Source: Cryptomeria japonica (Eukaryota > Streptophyta > Pinopsida > Cupressales > Cupressaceae). From it: a DNA stretch of 64,000 nt. The DNA lies in the NCBI RefSeq assembly GCF_030272615.1, contig NC_081414.1, positions 237,014,233 through 237,078,232 on the forward strand, in the 5' to 3' direction. The first letter of the stretch is position 1. Every line of letters starts with the position of its first letter. The notes below the pieces were generated by a model. It searched no databases and was not told where the DNA came from. It saw only the letters and a program-made list of their open reading frames with translations. The translations under genes and the position numbers were made by a program. Shown in pieces: positions 36,962-47,815 of the stretch.

Positions 36962-37426
36962 TAGTTTTCCACGGTTGTTGCGGACAGGGTGATGGGGGGA
37001 CGGGTTTCGGGGATGGTGGGCCTAAGGGCCTAAGTTTGGGGATGGTGGGGGGGTTGGTTGTGCTCATATAGTACTTGAAAAACTAGTTGTGAAAAGATGT
37101 ATAACATTATAACATTTCAAATGAAACTATAGGAAATTAGTAAAAATATTAAAATACTAAATAGCAAAATTTGAAATACTAAATCTAAATACGAAGATTT
37201 ATCGAATGTTAATTGCTAAATAAAATTTGACAAATGAAATTGTCAAATTGGAGATTTCTATTATATTGAAAATGTGAATATCTGATATGTCATATGAGAT
37301 ATCACAAAGTTTATAAAGATGATTACATGATACATCATTAAAATTAGTAGCAAATACTAATAGCAATAGCATTAAAAAAGACCAAATGCCAATATGTCAA
37401 AACTTGAAATGTAGTGAAGGGAGGCC

Positions 37427-39592
37427 TCTAATCATCTGCAAATTCCTCTTCATTGGAACTGCTGGACTCCCCACGATCAAGATCCCCCAACCTCACACCA
37501 ACCAACCCTGCATCTGAAGTGGTAGGTTCATCTTCATCAATCTATGAAGGCTCCTTTGGCTCTACATCCCATCGTGCCGCTGGATTCTCCTTGTACACAA
37601 GTGTCTTGCGGTCCATGAAACGCAAAGCACCATGTATAGCCACAAGCTTCTCTACTCTCCTAGAGGTAAGTCTGTTCCTCGTAAGAGAGTGGATGAAGCT
37701 ATATGTAGACCAGTTCCTCTCAGCAGTTGAAGAACTGGAAACCTGGGATAGCATACGGATAGCTAGAGTGGTGGTCAAAGATTTCTGACCATGACAATTC
37801 CACCACAAAAGTGGGTCCTCTTGTGCCATAGTTTCTATATCCATCTTTGCCACATCTGAATAGCCTCTAAGAGTTGCAAATTTTGTCCACTCAGTGCGAA
37901 TTATGCCGACATCTTTAGAATCAAACATCTTCTCTATGCACCATTCACTTCATCATCCTGAATCAGTGTCACTGTACCCAGTCTAGCCTTGTACCACTTA
38001 GGATTCAAGGCATAGGTAGCCACATGCAAAGGAGTGTTCAACTTGTCCCATTTGCGTTGAATGATTGGTCGGATGTGCTCATTGTAGAATGCTAGAGTGG
38101 GTTCCTTCACTCGCACATCAGCCCTCATCTGGTCAAGCATAGAGTCAATGCACTCATACACCTCTCCAAGGTTAGGTGCATCCCCATCCCCATATATGAT
38201 GATTTGGAATATTGGAGAAATGATGGAGACAATGTATTTCGCATCAGTCCAAAACACATCACTCTTCACTATCTCCTTCACCCTTCTCCCTTGCTCTGTC
38301 TTGGCCTCGACCCACCTATTCCACTCTGTAGTCATAACCATGAGTTGCAATGCCTCTTGCAACTCAATCATTCTCTCAAAGAGAATGAAATAGGATGCAT
38401 ATCTGGTCTCAATTGGTTTCAAGAACTCCTCCTTCGCGAAGGTCCTAAAGAGTGCATGTGAAGTGTGGTGGTTGCTGATAAACATCTGCACATCTCTTGC
38501 ATCGCTGGCCACTCCTCTAATCCAGTCAATCTTCCCCATGTCCTTGAGTGCATTGTTCATGGCATGCACACAACATGGGGTCCACCAAATATGTCTATAG
38601 GCTGCCTCAATAAGTTTCCTTGCTACTCTACACACATGGGTTGCATCTATCACTACTTGGACCACGTTTTGTGGCCCAAGCTCCTCAATAGCCTCCTTGA
38701 GGACCTCAAACTGAAAATCAGCATCTTTGCGATGCCCTATACAATCAATTGCTCTAAGGAAGTATGGGCCCTTTGCACATGTGACCATGATGTTGATGAG
38801 TGGATGATGGCTAATGTCCGTCCACCCATCCATAACTATGCTGCACCTAGAGGCCACCCAACATGCCTTCATCTTCTCCATCAAAATATTGATCTTGGAA
38901 TAGCTCTTATCCAAGATCGTAGTCCTCAATTTCGTCTCACCTGGTGGCACATATGATGGTCCTCCCTTCGCCACCATAGACATCATCTCCCTATAATAAG
39001 GAGACCGTGTAACATGAAATGGGATGACATTGGCAAAGAAGAACCTGCCAATGGATTCATGTATTTCATCCTTCAATTGCACATTAAACATATCAGCTAT
39101 GGGGTAACTCTGTATCTTGTGTTTCCTTGTCCCCTTAGCCTCTAGTGATTGGGGCATGGCACTAGAAGTGGAAATGGATGAAGGTCTACACATCATTTCT
39201 CTTGTCTGCAATGTATGAGAAGTATGTTGCACTTGCTGACTTTGCTGAAGGGCTGCCCTAGCAGACAAAGGAGTAGGGACTGAAACTTCTCTATTATCTG
39301 GAATGCCCCATAACTTGTTTATCTCAATTCTGTACTCTATATTTTTAGCTTCTACCAAAACTGACATGGATCCACACCCTCTCCTTTCCAAAAAAGGAAG
39401 TGTGCATTCACTCTAGTGATGCTACCAAACCATGAAACCCCACAAATGTTGCACTGCCACTTCCTTGTTCCCCCACCGCCTTGTATTCTTGAAGCAAACT
39501 ATTTTGGAGTAGACTTAGGATCATAAGCATCCCTAGCATATTGTGCCAACAACTCTGAAGGGCAACTTGTACTAGCTGGTGCACTCGCCATG
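37427..39592 (-). pseudogene. hAT transposase (BED - DUF659 - hAT dimerisation), broken
   Basis: Minus strand, starting MASAPASTSCPSELLAQYAR at 39592. In order: BED-type zinc finger (WQCNICGVSW, NAHF, VDPC) at about 39460-39380; DUF659 with CSIVMDGWTDISHHPLI (the first catalytic Asp region, about 38840) and VVIDATHVCR / CCVHAMNNALKDMGKI (38660-38540); DPLLWWNCHG and SQVSSSSTAERNWS of the C-terminal dimerisation domain (37830-37720); acidic tail ending EEEFADD at 37427. Breaks: TAG in the N-terminal linker (near 39502), a frameshift just after BED (near 39370), a frameshift between DUF659 and dimerisation blocks (near 37935) and a TAG at about 37542 before the acidic tail. The cut-and-paste transposase is therefore dead in this copy. 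Length and domain order are otherwise normal for plant DUF659-type hAT transposases. Confidence 0.9.
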
Positions 39593-39886
39593 GAACTAGA
39601 TTGGGCTCCAGGATCAGCCCATGGTCACCCCCCACAGCCTTAGGTTCAAAATTTGAATCATTCACTATGAGAATATATTTCCATCTCATCCTCACTCATG
39701 TCATGGGAGCTCATTGTGATAGTGACACTGCATTTCACAAAATAAAAATAAAAATAAATTCAGCCTAGTTTAACAAATTGAAATACAAATTTGAAATTTC
39801 AATTTTGAAAACAAAATTTATAATTTATAATTTTATATCATTTAAAATTTGATGTTGAATCATGAGGGCAAAATGATGAATGATTC

Positions 39887-40333
39887 GGAGAGATTTTTCA
39901 AGCACAAGGTAGGGGTTTTCTTGTTTTTTGTTTGTTTTATTTTCTGATTTTCAATTCTTTGTTTGTTTAAACTTGTGTCTTTTGTTTTTATTCATTTCAA
40001 AATCAGATTTGATGTTGAATCTTGAGGGCAAAATGATGAATTCATCATTTTGCCCTCAAGATTCAACATCAAATCTGATTTTGAAATGAATAAAAACAAA
40101 AGACACATGAATTCATCATTTTGCCCACAAGATTCAACATCAAATCTGATTTTGAAATGAATAAAAACAAAAGACACAAGTCATCATTTTGCTCTCAAGA
40201 TTCAACATCAAATCTGATTTTGAAATGAATAAAAACAAAAGACACAAGTTTAAACAAACAAAGAATTGAAAATCAGAAAATAAAACAAACAAAAAACAAG
40301 AAAAACCCTACCTTGTGCTTGAAAAATCTCTCC
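39887..40333. repeat. Large hairpin: 153-bp arms with triplicated stem unit
   Basis: The left arm 39887-40039 (GGAGAGATTTTTCAAGCACA ... GGGCAAAATGATGA) is an almost perfect reverse complement of 40181-40333 (TCATCATTTTGCTCTCAAG ... GCTTGAAAAATCTCTCC). Between them are two more copies of the inner ~70 bp (starting 40041 and 40112), so the unit TTCATCATTTTGCCC...AAAGACACA occurs three times on the right. A further degraded copy precedes the left arm (39847-39880). It lies in the 5' region of the hAT element. Confidence 0.93.
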
Positions 40334-40898
40334 AAAATGTTGTAAAATCCTCTTCCTCCTCTTCTTCTTGCTCCTTCCCACTCCTCTCACACTTGCACTC
40401 GCTCTTTTCACTCCTTCAATCAGACTTGTCCAAGTTTTTTCTCCTCTTCAGCTTGCTAGAAAAAAAAATCAGTCTCAGAAATGTGAATGAAATCACCAAA
40501 TTTGGTAGTTTTGTGTTGCATTGGGGGAAAGGGTGGGGCCCACGTCAAATTAGGGTTACCCCCCCAACACCCAAAAATAGCTCATTATTTTTAAAATTAA
40601 AAAATAATTTTTTTAATGCTTTTTTAAGTTGGGCGATGTGAGACTTTTGGACGTCTCCTCGCCCCTTGAGGAACCTTTGGGCCTCTCCCAAGGATTCTTG
40701 GAGACGTTTCCCAAGGAGATTTGGAGACGTCTTGGTGTCTCCAAGAATCCTTGGAGACGTAGAGATGTTTCCCTGTCTCTGGCGGAGCACCGATCGTGGT
40801 GGCGGGAGATGCCATGTTCCTGTCTCCCTCTCTCAGAAAATTCCCTGTCTTGAAAACGTGGGGCTAAGAGGGGGGAAATGCGTTTCCGTGGAACACTG

Positions 40899-41399
40899 AA
40901 AAATATGTCATGAAAGCTTCTACATAGAAGTAAATAAGTCTCTAAACTAGTTGAGAAAATTGTCAGCCTGTCTTCTAATATCTTAGAACAACATTATCTT
41001 GCACACGTGAGCTTTTTACTTAATTCCCGCCGCTTCCTCACAACCCAAACCCCTAAAAATGGAAAAGATACACCATCAATATTCTTCTTACTTCTTCCAT
41101 TCCAAGCATAATTACACTGTACAAAAACAACCTTTAACTACGGATGCATATTCTTGGCTTTTGGAATGCATCTACCATAAGTACATATTAAAAGTACGGT
41201 AAGATCAATCACAAAAACGTGAAGAAAAGGAAAGTTATTATGCCAAAGCAAATATGTGAGTATCATTACCGTTGCTCAAATGGAAACAAATCCCTATATT
41301 GAATTTTATTGGATGCCCCTATATTATCACTACTCCGATCCTTATATAGATTACAATGTTCCATTTTATAGGTTTCAGAAACTAAATTCTAAAAACTTA
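40899..41399. other. Intronic sequence
   Basis: No gene or repeat recognised between the hAT right end and the kinase pseudogene. Confidence 0.5.
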
Positions 41400-41668
41400 T
41401 TGAAATTTTTATCATAGATGGATATCATGGTTGAATTGATCGAGGTCAATGAGTGAGAAATAGTTGCCATATTTGATACACGTGAAAATAAAGCTTCTTG
41501 AATTGGAGAGCATACTGCTTTAGATAGACGAGGCATGGGCAATTCAAAGTTTAAGAGTTGAAGTACTTATTTTAACATTGTCGTCGTAGAAGGATCTGAG
41601 TGAGAGCATAACAAGCCTATCATCATTAGATATTGCATTTCCTTGCTCTCAAACTGTCCATTTAAACT
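41400..41668 (-). pseudogene. Lectin-receptor-like kinase pseudogene, C-terminal piece
   Basis: Minus strand, continuing the fragment at 47207-47588 after removal of the copia. It reads LNGQFESKEMQYLMMIGLLC then SHSDPSTTTML, a stop, VLQLLNFELPMPRLSKA. This matches the end of legume-lectin (L-type) receptor kinases (G.F...EM..L..GLLCSHPDP..RPTMRQV.Q.LN.E.PLP). The RPTMRQ motif is degraded to TTTML plus a stop. Dead. Confidence 0.7.
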
Positions 41669-41871
41669 TGTTAGAATAATATTTAATATTATTACTGTTA
41701 ATGGTCAATAATGTAACTGGCTGTTAGACATCTTAAATGTCTACAGTAACAAGTAGTTAGAAGTAGGTAGTTAATTAATAGCTACAGTATTTTGTAACTT
41801 CTATATAATGTAATCCTTCCTTGGTTAAGATCAATGAAGTTTTTACCAGTGAATCATCTCTGATTTTCACA
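41669..41871 (+). repeat. Copia 5' LTR (203 bp)
   Basis: TG...CA bounded. It contains the probable promoter TATATAA at 41802-41808. Followed directly by the PBS. Confidence 0.93.
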
Positions 41872-42145
41872 TGGTATCAGAGCCGTCTAGGGTTTTTGGG
41901 GTCTGTCTGTTTTTTCGTGGGTTTGCTTTGGGATTTTTTTCCCTACCTGCGTTTGTTTTCTACGTTTGCGAAATTCGCGACTTAGGGTTTTTAACGAATT
42001 TTTTTTCTGTGAAAAACGCGACCTCTTACGACCTATCTGCGCGATTTTTAAAAATTGCGACTTGTCGCTTTCTGTTTTTTATCGCGAATGTGAAAACCCT
42101 TGGTCTGCAATTGTTTTTACGCGATTTTCGCATCTGCAAAAAAAG

Positions 42146-42297
42146 CAATGTTCCACGGATTTTGGGGACGGGGAGACAGGGGGACGCGGGGACGGGCTTC
42201 GGGGATAGGGGAACAAAGGGAAAAAGTTTCGGGGACGGGTTTCGGGGACGGGGGGACTTGGGCCTGGGAGGGGGAAACGCGTTTCCATGGAACACTG
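42146..42297. mobile_element. 152-bp hAT-family miniature element in the copia leader
   Basis: Ends CAATGTTCCACGG and CCATGGAACACTG match the ends of the hAT at 40898 and the element at 55967. The interior is G-rich (GGGGACGGG repeated), like the hAT subterminal region. No clear 8-bp target duplication is visible in the A-rich flanks (AAAAAAAG / ATTTAAAA). It is younger than the copia copy, or is carried by the copia family. Confidence 0.65.
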
Positions 42298-43008
42298 ATT
42301 TAAAAAAGAAAAATGCGATTTTTTAATTTCCTCCCATGCGACAGCTCTTTGCATGTGATTTATTTCGCGCAACTGCATTTCGCGTCTTTTTGGGCCTTGC
42401 ATCTGTGTTTTAACGCGATTTTAACAGCAAAATCGCGACAGAAAAAATCCCTTCGTGTCTAATCTCCGCGCATTTTTTTTGCGGGTCTATGTCTTCTGGC
42501 GGCGGCGGCTCCTTTCCGCGATTTCGTGTTCTTCTCTTCCGCAGGAAGGGTTTTTTGTGGGCCCTTTGTATTTGTCTTCTGCAACCTGCTCGTGTTGCCT
42601 AAAGTTTTTTTTCCAAACCCTCTGCGATTTTTCTGTGGGTAGGGTTTTTTGTACAATCTCTCTCAAAAATCTGCACTTTGGGTTTTTCTGGGTTTTTTGA
42701 AACTTCAACTGGGTTTCCGTTCGATTTTTCCAGAGTCTGCAAATTTTTTCGCCTAGGGTTTTGACCCTGTGTCAAGGCAGAATTTTATTCTAATTGCAGA
42801 TTCTTGGTGGGTTTTTCGAAACCTCAACTGGGTCATTGTCAAATGTTTTTGTGTCTTCTGGAAAATTTTTGCCTCAAAAACCGTGCTAGGGTTTCAGTTT
42901 CTCCCTTCAAATCCGACTTGCAAAATTAAAAAAAAAACCTCTGTTTTCATTTGCCGGTTCTCATGCATTGGAATTCTTGCCTCCACCATTTCGACCTCGG
43001 GGTACGTG

Positions 43009-43777
43009 ATGGCATCTTTGACAAATATAATGCTTGAAAGTAGCCAGAAGTACAACGACCGCAATTACAATACCTAGAAGCAGCGTATGTTGACAATTTT
43101 TGAGTACTGATGTCTTGATGCAATTGTTCTAGGCACGTCTCAACATCCAGACACCGCCGGAAAAGATTCAGGCAAATGGGATGAGCGCAACCGCGAAGCT
43201 GTCATGCTCATCAAACTCTCTATCATCGATGAGTAGCTGTCTTAGGTACCGTCCGACAAAACAGCAAAGAAGATATGGGATCATTTGAAGAGGCTCCATG
43301 AAACTTCTGACAAGAGTCGTTCTTCTTTCTGAAGAACATGCTCTTTTCGATTATGATGGATGAAAGGACACCTCTGTAGGATCACTTGACAAAGATCAAG
43401 GACATCGGTGACCAACTTGAGTCGATTGGTCGCATAATGGAGGAAGAGGACATGGTTGTCATCACTTTGAAGAGTTTGCCAAATCTTATGAGCATTTCAT
43501 GGAAATGCTGAATATCACTTCCATTGACGTCGATTTGAAGTTTCCCGATCTTTGTAACAAGCTTTTACAACAAGATCGGTGGCGACAACAATTTGGAAGC
43601 AGTACTAGTTCCAACTCCACTGAGCAAGCGTTCTCTGCCAAATCTTCTGCTAAGAATAAAGGGAAGACTCAATCTTCTCAGCCGAAAGGCTCTGGTTCTT
43701 CTCAGGACAGCAAGAAGAAGAAGAACGTTCAGTGCAATTATTGTCATAAGTTTGGCCACATGAAGGCCGAGTGTTGA
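43009..43777 (+). pseudogene. Copia gag
   Basis: It starts MASLTNIMLESSQKYND at 43009. Gag blocks are distributed over frames: KIWDHLKRLHETSDKSR (about 43270), EMLNITSIDVDLKFPDL and LLQQDRWRQQFGS (43499-43610), a Ser/Lys linker and the zinc knuckle CNYCHKFGHMKAEC (43735-43774) followed by TGA. Early stops (43076) and frameshifts around 43330-43490 disrupt it. Confidence 0.9.
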
Positions 43778-43783
43778 ATTCGA

Positions 43784-46700
43784 TTGGCTTCTGAACAAAA
43801 GAAGCAGGGAGGGTCTCAACAGAAGGCAAATGTTGCAAAAAACTCTAAGCAAAAAGAATTTGCTTTCTATGCTTTTATGGCCAAGAGAACAGCAGATCCA
43901 GTACACTCTTCTGCCTGGTTTATTGATTCAGGAGCTTCGCGACACTTTACTCATCGCCGGGATTGGTTCAAGAAATGTGAACCATTCTTAGATTCAATCA
44001 TCTTCGGAGGAGGAGAAGAGTACACAGTTGCTGGTAAGGGCACTGTCCAGATTCACTCAAGAGGTAGAAATTTAATTTTTCTTGATGTCTACTATGTTCC
44101 AGGCATGGAACATAATCTCCTCAACGTCAACCAGATCATTAGGCATTCTCCTCAATTAGATGTTGTTTTCAGCTTATCCATCTGTAACATCGTTGATAGG
44201 GAGACTCGTACTACAATTGCTATGGGACTTGAGGATCATAGTTTGTATAGACTTGCTGATTCTAACGATTCTCAGGAACACGCTTTGGTTGCTAGGAGTA
44301 CATCCATCAGAATACTTTGGCATCAACGTTATGGGCACTTAAACGTGCATTATCTCTCTCAGTTATATCGGGAGGGTTTGGTTGTTGGTCTACTTGAGAT
44401 CCAACCTCAAAATCATGGAGTTTGTGCAGCCTGTCCAACTGGGAAGCAGCATCGGACACCATTCTCGGATGGTGATTCTTGGCGAGCCTCCAAGGTCCTT
44501 CAATTGGTTCACGCTGATGTATGTGGGCCAATTAACACTCCATCTGTTATTGGTTACAGGTACTTCTTGTTATTTGTTGATGATTTCAGTCGTAAAATGT
44601 GGGTGTATTTTCTAAGAAATAAATCAGATGTGTTCAGTACATTTCAGCAGTTTAAGGCCTTAGTCGAGAAAGAATTTAGTTCTTAGATTGTCACTCTAAG
44701 GTCAGATAATTGGGGGGGGAGTTTTGTTCCAATGACTTCTCTACATTTTGTGCTACACATGGCATTAAACGCCAATTCACCACACCATACACCCCTCAAC
44801 AGAATGGTGTAGTTGAACGAAGAAATCGCACCATTATTGAAATGGCTTGTTCTATGATAGAGTATAGAAATGTTCCTAAGAAATACTGGGCTGAAGTAGT
44901 TTACACTGCAGTCTACCTTCTGAATTTGTCACCTACACATGCCGTCAAGAAGATGACTCCTGAAGAAGCCTGGTCAGGATTCAAGCCTAAAGTGGGCCAT
45001 TTGAAATGAAAGTCTTCAGTTCTATGGCTCATATATGGATTCCAGACGCTAAGCGTGCTAAGCTAGATTCAAAGAGCCTGTGGAGACAGATCATCTCATT
45101 TTCAGTCGTGATGTTGTGGGTGACGAGACTACTGGTCCATTTATGCCTTCTACTACTCCTAATCTTGCAACTCCGTCTATGAAGACTTTTGATGTTGGTG
45201 TTCGTCTACCTCTTGGTTCCCATGATGGGAGGGCTTGAGAGCATTTTGACTCTGAAGATGAGGAATCTATTGATCCAGCACCACCTGATTTGTCACAGGA
45301 TTTGCATCCAGATGACTTTGTTCCGGAAACTCCAGGGGATGTTGTTTCTCCAATGCCAGATGTTGGTACTTCTACCCTCAGGCCTAAATGGTGGGCCAAG
45401 ACAATAGGAGATCTTCGTGATGATGAGCTTCTTGAGGATAGATCAGTTTGCCGCAAGATAAAGCAGCAAAATACAGTCAACTTTTCTCTTATGGCCAACA
45501 TTCACAACATCCATGAGCCCCAGACATATTTTGAGGCTAAAGGCATTCCTGAGTGGGAAAAGGCTATGGAGACAGAATACCATAGTTTTCTGAAGAATAA
45601 CACTTGGGCTCTTTGTGATTTGCCTCCTGGAAAGAAACCTATCAGCTGTAAATGGGTCTACAAAGTCAAGTATCATGCAAATGGTACTTTGGATAAGTAC
45701 AAGGCCAGATTGGTTGCTCGGGGTTTTACACAGCGGGAGGGCATTGATTATGAGGAGACTTTTGCTCCTACTGCCAAGATGAGTACCATTCGTCTTCTTC
45801 TCGCTATTGCAGCCCAGTTTGGATGGAAACTTCACCAAATGGATGTTAAGAGTGCATTCCTCAATGGTGAGTTGCGGGAATAAGTTTATATGACAACCCC
45901 CTGGCTTTAAGGTTCCTGGTAAGGAACATCAGGTTTGCAAATTGGTAAAAGCCCTCTATGGCATGAAGCAAGCCCCTCGGGCTTGATACTTCAAGATTGA
46001 TCAGTATTTGGTTTAACGTGGTTTTCAGCGCAGTCCCTCTGACACTAATTTGTATGTCAAACTATCTGGTGATGATATCCTTTTTCTTGTTGTCTATGTG
46101 GATGACTTGATCATTACTGGCAATTCAGCACATTTGATTACAACCATCAAACATGACTTGTGGCAAGCTTTTGACATGACAGATTTGGGGCTTCTCCATT
46201 ATTGCTTAGGTGTCGAAGTGTGGCAGACTGGTGACAGTATCTTTATTTCATAGTCCAAGTATGCCCGCAGTTTGCTTCACAAGTTTCGAATGCAGGATTG
46301 TAATCCTGCTTCCACACCTATGGAGAAAGGGCTGAAGTTATCAACCAAGTCGGATTTACCTGTAGTAGATGAGACCGAATTCAGGCAACTAGTAGGTAGC
46401 CTCATCTACCTCATTGCCACTAGACCTGACATCTGTTTTGCTGTCAGCTACATCTCTCGCTTCATGACAGCCCCAAAAGCTGATCATTGGATTGCAGCGA
46501 AGCGAGTGCTGCGATATGTGAAAGGCACTTCAGACTATGGCATTTTGTATAGCAGGTGCTGATTGGTTATACTGACTCAGATTGGGTAGGGTCAGTGGAT
46601 GACAGAAAATCCACTTTTGGGTACAGGTGCCGTCACTTGGAGCAGCAAGAAACAACAGGCCATAGCTCTTTCTTCAACTGAAGCCGAATACCGGGGAACA

Positions 46701-47030
46701 ATCAAGGCTGCATGTGAGGTAGTTTGGCTCCGAAGGATGCTTTCTGACATGCAGATGTTGGAAGTAGGTCCTTCTCCCTTGTATACTGATAATCAAGGGG
46801 TGCTCAAACTGGCCAAATATCCAGTCTCCCATGAACGTACCAAGCATGTCAAGCTTCATTGTCACTACATCCACCAGCTGGTAGAAGACGGATCAGTTCA
46901 GTTGCAGTATGTTCCGACAGTGGATCAGACTACGGATATTCTCACCAAGTCTTTAAGCTCAGATAAGTTTGTAAAATTCAAGGGACAACTTGGTGTTTTT
47001 GGTAGATTGACCATTAAGGGAGGGTGTCAG
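43784..47030 (+). pseudogene. Copia pol (protease, integrase, RT, RNase H)
   Basis: Domains in order: aspartic protease WFIDSGASRHFT (about 43918); GAG-pre-integrase LWHQRYGHLN (44318); integrase HADVCGPI (44510), FVDDFSRKMW (44575), a degraded LRSDN.GG.F (44700) and TPYTPQQNGVVERRN (44785); RT ETFAPTAKMSTIR (45760), QMDVKSAFLNGEL (45838) and VVYVDDLIITG (46090); RNase H region VGSLIYLIATRPDICFAVSY (46393), AIALSSTEAEYRG (46663) and HVKLHCHYI (46846). Interruptions include a TAG at 44685, an extra-base disruption near 44710, a TGA near 45008 and a TAA near 45882, so no polyprotein is made. Domain order INT before RT defines Ty1/copia. Confidence 0.93.
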
Positions 47031-47206
47031 AATAATATTTAATATTATTCTTGTTAATGGTCAATAATGTAACTGGCTGTTAGACATCTCAAATGTCTAC
47101 AGTAACAAGTAGTTAGAAGTAGGTAGTTAATTAATAGCTACAGTATTTTGTAACTTCAGTTAAGATCAATGAAGTTTTTACCAGTGAATCATCTCTGATT
47201 TTCACA
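47025..47206 (+). repeat. Copia 3' LTR (182 bp)
   Basis: Homologous to the 5' LTR but lacks a net 21 bp between TAACTTC and TTAAGATC, which in the 5' LTR holds TATATAATG. It begins TGTCAG and ends TTTTCACA. Confidence 0.93.
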
Positions 47207-47588
47207 AAACTGGTGTCTATTCCATCCGTAACCGATCTTGTCCATACAAATTCCAGACCCACTCCACAAAGAAGCATTTTAGGCTTTCCTAAAGGTAAAA
47301 TTGAATGCTTGCCTTCCATAGGCAATTTCCAAAGCGTCTTCACCAAAACTAAACACATCTAATTCTGCGCTGGAAATTCCTGAGGGTGCATTTTGGACTT
47401 GGAGCCATGTATCCCTGTGTTCCTGCTATAGTTGAGGTTTGAGAGCATTCATTATGCTTCACCTAGCGTGCCAATCGAAAGTCCCTCAAAATTGCATTGG
47501 ACTCAAAATTGAGTAGAATGTTATTGGACATAACATCTCATGAACAACACATTCCTCCCATGACTCATGAAGATAGAGCAGTGCAGAG
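47207..47588 (-). pseudogene. Lectin-receptor-like kinase pseudogene, kinase core
   Basis: Minus strand from 47588: SALLYLHESWEECVVHE (the region before the catalytic loop, where HRDVK is lost), then in shifted frame DFRLAR (the DFG is now DFR), VKHNECSQTSTIAGTQGYMA (activation loop and GT.GYMAP), then LDVFSFGEDALEIAYGRQAF, the subdomain IX segment of L-type lectin receptor kinases. Loss of the HRD and DFG residues plus several frameshifts shows it is dead. Upstream kinase lobes are absent: the dispersed repeat starts at about 47588. Downstream it continues at 41668 across the copia insertion. Confidence 0.75.
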
Positions 47589-47815
47589 GCACAAAAGAAA
47601 AATCAAATATGGAAAAAATCAAATCAAATCTCGGGGAATAGAATCTGATCTCAAATCATATCTCTAGCAACTAGAAAATCAAATATGGAAAAAATCAAAT
47701 CAAATCTCTCAAAGAATAAAATCTTATCTCAAATCATATCTCTAACAGCTAGACTTGTTTGACTTGTTTATAGGGGACCAAAAAGTGTTTACCAAGAAGA
47801 TGAGACTTGTTTTCT
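47588..47815 (+). repeat. Dispersed repeat, tandem partial plus full copy
   Basis: AAATCAAATATGGAAAAAAT begins near 47600 and again near 47682. The second copy runs through ATATCTCTAACAGCTAGACT and CCAAGAAGATGAGACTTGT. It is homologous to 36450-36600 in the same orientation. Identity of the family unknown; an LTR fragment is possible. Confidence 0.65.

Larger units (their letters stand above)
36962..40898 (-). mobile_element. hAT DNA transposon, 3.94 kb, with decayed transposase
   Basis: Ends TAGTTTTCCACGG (36962) and CCGTGGAACACTG (to 40898) form a roughly 13-bp TIR with two mismatches. The other family members here (42146, 55967) show the intact form CAGTGTTCC. The 8 bp outside are AAAAAAAT and AAAAATAT, 7 of 8 identical, as expected for hAT, although the A-richness weakens this. 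G-rich GGGACGGG-type subterminal motifs lie at the left end and GGAGACGTCTTGG-type motifs at the right. The minus-strand transposase (37427-39592) has BED, DUF659 and dimerisation domains. A 153-bp-arm inverted repeat lies between the transposase start and the right end. Confidence 0.8.
41669..47206 (+). mobile_element. Ty1/copia LTR retrotransposon, near full length (5.54 kb)
   Basis: 5' LTR 41669-41871 (TGTTAG...TTTTCACA), PBS TGGTATCAGAGCC at 41872 (initiator-Met tRNA type), a 1.1-kb leader, gag, protease, integrase, RT and RNase H in copia order, a purine tract ATTAAGGGAGGG, then 3' LTR 47025-47206. Flanks are AAACT on both sides (41664-41668, 47207-47211), a perfect 5-bp duplication. Outside an indel the LTRs differ at only a few sites, suggesting fairly recent insertion, yet the coding region has many stops. 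The target was a receptor-kinase pseudogene. Confidence 0.95.

Noticed and set aside
39408-39695. Separate 95-residue minus-strand gene upstream of the hAT transposase
   Set aside because: It reads the transposase N-terminus in the wrong frame; the BED finger is in another frame from 39592.
42026-42402. Several overlapping open frames in the copia leader
   Set aside because: They cross the G-rich miniature hAT insert and have no Gag similarity. The gag start is at 43009.
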